In this document: in pieces, positions 16,247 through 18,552 of the stretch
Layout of the letters: each line of letters begins with the position of its first letter
Numbering within the stretch: position 1 is the first letter of the stretch
Assembly (NCBI GenBank): GCA_028875335.1
Contig: JAPPEF010000340.1
Coordinates: forward strand, 1-18,552
Reading direction: 5' to 3'
Length of the DNA: 18,552 nucleotides
Source of the DNA: Gemmatimonadota bacterium
GTDB lineage: Bacteria; Latescibacterota; UBA2968; UBA8231
Notes under the pieces: model-generated
The model's database searches: none
What the model was told of the DNA's origin: nothing
Seen by the model: the letters and a program-made list of their open reading frames with translations, nothing else
Program-made: the position numbers and the translations under genes

Positions 16247-17505
16247 AGCGTCTTGCCAAAGCGCCGCGTCACTTCCAAGGCGCTGACGACCCCGTCCTCG
16301 TGAAAACCAAACCCCCAATAGGCCCCGCAGTAGTGGATGCGATCGACCCCGTCGATGCGCGATCGCTGCTTTTGCGCGGCTACTGAGGCTGGCGAATAGA
16401 CTGGATGGTGATAGGTCATGCGGGCGATCATCTGCTCTGACGCAATGTCGGAGGTGCGGTTGAGGCTGACGCAGAAGGGTCGGCGGCTCTCCAGGCTTTG
16501 GAGGATATTCATATTGTAGGTGACTGTAGCGGGGCATCCCTTGTCGGGCGGGATATAGTAATTCCAGCTAGCCCAAGCGCGCCGGCGCTGGGGCAGTACG
16601 GACGCGTCGGTGTGCAGTGCGACATCGTTGGCCTGATACCGCATAGCCCCCAGAATTTGGCGCTCAGCCGGGGTAGGCTCGGCCAATAGCCGCAGTGCTT
16701 GGTCGCTGTGTACAGCCAAGATGACCTCGTCGAAGCGCTCGGGCTCTCCAGTCTGGGTGCGTACTTCTACTCCTTGGTGCAAACGCCGCACGGAAGTCAC
16801 GGGGCAATTGACGCGGATGCGCTCTCTAAAGGGGCGGATCAGCGCCTCGACGTAGCGCTGCGAGCCTCCTTTGATGACGCGCCAGGGCGTCCGCCCGCGC
16901 ACTTGCAAAAAGGCGTGGTTGGCGAAAAACTGGACGAAGTAGCGCGCTGGGAATTCGTACATGCGGTCGGGCAAGGCCGACCACAGCGCCGAGCCCAATG
17001 GGATGATGTGGTGTTGGACAAAAGCCTTGGAATAGCCGTTGTCGGCCAGATAGTCTCCGAGGGTGGTCGCATCATTGGGATCGCGCAATAATTCCGGTGC
17101 CTCGCGGTTGAAGCGCAGGATGTCAGCCAACATGCGGTAGAACGACGGCCGCAGCGCATTGCGCCGCTGGGCCAACAGACTGCTCAGCGGCGTGCTAGCG
17201 TATTCGAGACCGGTGCGGCCGCACTTGACGCTAAACCCCATTTGAGTCGGCTGGGAAGCCACCCCTAAACGCTGCAGCAGGCGATTGAATTGCGGGTAGT
17301 TGGGTTCGTTGAAGACGATAAAGCCCGTATCCACCGCATAAGAGCACCCCTCCTGCTCGACTTCCAAGGTATGGGTATGCCCACCGATATAATCGTTGGC
17401 TTCAAACAGCGTGAGGTGGTGATCTGGGTGCAGCAGATAGGCCGCCACCAAGCCGGAAATACCACCTCCCACCACGGCGATGCGCCGTCCCTGCGCCGGT
17501 TTCAT
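16243..17505 (-). CDS. FAD/NAD(P)-binding flavin amine-oxidase-like oxidoreductase
   Basis: This 420-aa protein starts with a Rossmann dinucleotide-binding motif RRIAVVGGGISGLVAAYLL, glycines G13, G15 and G18, and an acidic residue in LFEAND. It ends with the FAD-contacting C-terminal pattern YCGAYWGFGFHEDGVVSALE, as in flavin amine oxidases and phytoene-desaturase-like enzymes. In proteobacteria such proteins lie next to DUF1365 and CFA-like genes. A redox step on a methylated unsaturated acyl chain, such as introducing a second double bond, is a reasonable inference, not a demonstrated activity. The start is ATG 17505, giving an ATGA overlap with the desaturase stop. The open frame runs 37 codons further upstream, but that part is inside the desaturase gene and low in family character. 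The stop overlaps the DUF1365 GTG. Confidence 0.9.
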   Translation of the reverse strand: MKPAQGRRIAVVGGGISGLVAAYLLHPDHHLTLFEANDYIGGHTHTLEVEQEGCSYAVDTGFIVFNEPNYPQFNRLLQRLGVASQPTQMGFSVKCGRTGLEYASTPLSSLLAQRRNALRPSFYRMLADILRFNREAPELLRDPNDATTLGDYLADNGYSKAFVQHHIIPLGSALWSALPDRMYEFPARYFVQFFANHAFLQVRGRTPWRVIKGGSQRYVEALIRPFRERIRVNCPVTSVRRLHQGVEVRTQTGEPERFDEVILAVHSDQALRLLAEPTPAERQILGAMRYQANDVALHTDASVLPQRRRAWASWNYYIPPDKGCPATVTYNMNILQSLESRRPFCVSLNRTSDIASEQMIARMTYHHPVYSPASVAAQKQRSRIDGVDRIHYCGAYWGFGFHEDGVVSALEVTRRFGKTL

Positions 17506-18467
17506 GGCCCGCTGACGGCTCGGTCGTAAACCCGCTCGGGCACGGGCCTGAGATCGCGCACCAGACCGATCCAAGACAGCACTTTGAGCAGGTAATAGGT
17601 CGGATCGAACTCCCACCAGTAAAAACCCTGCCGCGCTGTCCCCGGGTAATAGTGATGGTTGTTGTGCCAGCCTTCGCCCATGGTGATGAGGGCCAGCCAG
17701 ATGTTATTGCGGCTGTGGTCTTGGGTGGCAAAGCGGCGGCGACCAAAAAGATGGGAAAGCGAATTGATGGTACAGGTGCCGTGGAACAGGACGATGGTGG
17801 AGATGGAGAAGCCCCAGACGAGCATCTGCCAGCCGCTGGTTTCCAACGCGGGAAAGCGGCTACCGCAATACTCCCCCAAGGCGTACATCGCCGCTGCTAG
17901 CAAAACGGGCACGATGATGTCGAAGCGGTCGAGAAAGCGCAATTCGGGAAAACGGGCCAAGTCGCGCACATTGTACAGACGGGTGGGGAAATTCGACCGC
18001 GAGGTGATCCACAATACGTGGCTCCACCAAAACCCGTGCTCCTTGGGCGAATGCACGTCGCTGGCGACATCGGAGTGGCGATGGTGGTGGCGGTGGTGCC
18101 CGGCCCACCACAACGGCCCCCGCTGCACTGCCGTATTGCCCAGCACGGCAAAGAGTAACTGCACGGGCCGTGAGGTCTTAAATGTGCGGTGCGAAAAGTA
18201 GCGGTGGTAAAACCCGGTTATGGCGAACATCCGCACCCAGTAGGCCACAACGGCCACGCCCACGGCCACGGGACTCCAACCGACCCACAAAACCCCGAGG
18301 CAACTCAAGTGCAGTGCTGCAAAAGGCAACATGCGCACCCAATCGACCTGATGATCGTCTTCGGCGACTGCGGAGACAACTGCGTCATCGCCTTTGAACC
18401 AGCGCAGGAAAGCTAGCCGCCAACCTTTGAGCGACCGCACATTGCCCTCAACCTTCGTAGGTTCCAT
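17502..18467 (-). CDS. Membrane-bound fatty acid desaturase (delta-9/stearoyl-CoA-desaturase-like)
   Basis: This is a membrane di-iron desaturase that should use O2 and an electron donor to introduce a double bond into an acyl chain. Counting from ATG 18467, the histidine clusters are HRYFSH at 88-93, HRHHH at 125-129 followed by RHSD, and HNNHH at 278-282, with NSLSH at 255-259. These are the standard boxes of the acyl-CoA/acyl-lipid desaturase family. Hydrophobic segments at about 46-85, 102-118, 183-200 and 213-233 fit four membrane passes. The ATG at 18467 has AGGG 5 nt upstream; an in-frame TTG at 18485 would add six residues and has AGGT 7 nt upstream. It is the first visible gene of the lipid operon and would supply the unsaturated chains used by the CFA-like enzymes. 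The upstream 85 nt show no convincing promoter. Confidence 0.92.
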   Translation of the reverse strand: MEPTKVEGNVRSLKGWRLAFLRWFKGDDAVVSAVAEDDHQVDWVRMLPFAALHLSCLGVLWVGWSPVAVGVAVVAYWVRMFAITGFYHRYFSHRTFKTSRPVQLLFAVLGNTAVQRGPLWWAGHHRHHHRHSDVASDVHSPKEHGFWWSHVLWITSRSNFPTRLYNVRDLARFPELRFLDRFDIIVPVLLAAAMYALGEYCGSRFPALETSGWQMLVWGFSISTIVLFHGTCTINSLSHLFGRRRFATQDHSRNNIWLALITMGEGWHNNHHYYPGTARQGFYWWEFDPTYYLLKVLSWIGLVRDLRPVPERVYDRAVSGP

Positions 18468-18552
18468 TCGATCCCTATCTGTCAATTGTTTTACCTGTTG
18501 ATCAGGCGCTTTTAACCTTGGGCCGATATGGTCTCTTGGCGCAAAAGACGCA

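Noticed and set aside
15443..16537. Longer DUF1365 version starting at 16537
   Set aside because: The extra 97 residues lie wholly inside the FAD gene and are unlike the family N-terminus. GTG 16246 with GTGA coupling starts just before the conserved YEGRVRHRRF motif.
18499..18504. TGATCA upstream of the desaturase, resembling the -35 of RpoE/ChrR-type promoters that drive related proteobacterial genes
   Set aside because: No matching TAA-type -10 lies 16-18 nt downstream, and the hexamer is palindromic and common. No sigma or anti-sigma gene is in the window.
1..18552. CRISPR arrays, tRNA or rRNA genes, insertion sequences, phage genes
   Set aside because: No regularly spaced repeats, cloverleaf-like segments, transposase or integrase frames, or terminal inverted repeats were recognised on reading the window.

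Overview
The window is 18.5 kb of bacterial DNA with a moderately GC-rich chromosomal background and two AT-richer accessory blocks. A TonB-dependent receptor with an N-terminal carboxypeptidase-regulatory-like domain, paired with a DUF4249-type lipoprotein, and a glucosamine-6-phosphate deaminase fused to a PIG-L/LmbE deacetylase-like domain both point to the Bacteroidota/FCB supergroup or a related uncultured phylum. No rRNA or tRNA is present to confirm this. The genes imply an aerobic Gram-negative lifestyle: an O2-dependent desaturase, a ferroxidase-type ferritin and outer-membrane transport.

Layout. (1) 1-3790, plus strand: an AT-rich McrBC modification-dependent restriction pair, with an uncertain 5' end for mcrB. 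(2) 3986-6906, plus strand: a GC-rich pair, the NagB/PIG-L fusion and a FtnA-type ferritin, with stop and start regions touching. (3) 6953-9109: a type II restriction-modification cassette. A PD-(D/E)XK-like endonuclease candidate and a small XRE regulator (C-protein-like) lie on the minus strand and overlap by TTGA. A D12-class adenine methyltransferase is divergent on the plus strand behind a near-consensus promoter with an inverted repeat between -35 and -10. (4) 9127-18467, all minus strand: eight tightly packed genes. In transcription order they are acyl desaturase, FAD/NAD(P)-binding amine-oxidase-like protein, DUF1365 protein, cyclopropane-fatty-acid-synthase-like methyltransferase, DUF1295 membrane protein, a second CFA/coclaurine-N-methyltransferase-like enzyme, TonB-dependent receptor and DUF4249 lipoprotein.

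How the genes work together. The first six genes of block 4 overlap or nearly touch (ATGA, GTGA, 32-nt overlap, 6-nt gap, 28-nt overlap), so they very likely form one operon that modifies phospholipid acyl chains: desaturation, methylation at the double bond and further redox steps. The FAD protein, DUF1365 and CFA-like core is known from proteobacteria, where related genes take part in membrane responses to singlet oxygen and in methylated or furan fatty acid synthesis. Having two methyltransferases, a desaturase and a DUF1295 protein in one operon, followed by an outer-membrane receptor pair, is the most interesting system here. The two restriction systems bracket the nagB-ferritin pair and look acquired. 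They should be mutually compatible, since McrBC attacks modified cytosine while the cassette methyltransferase should make N6-methyladenine.
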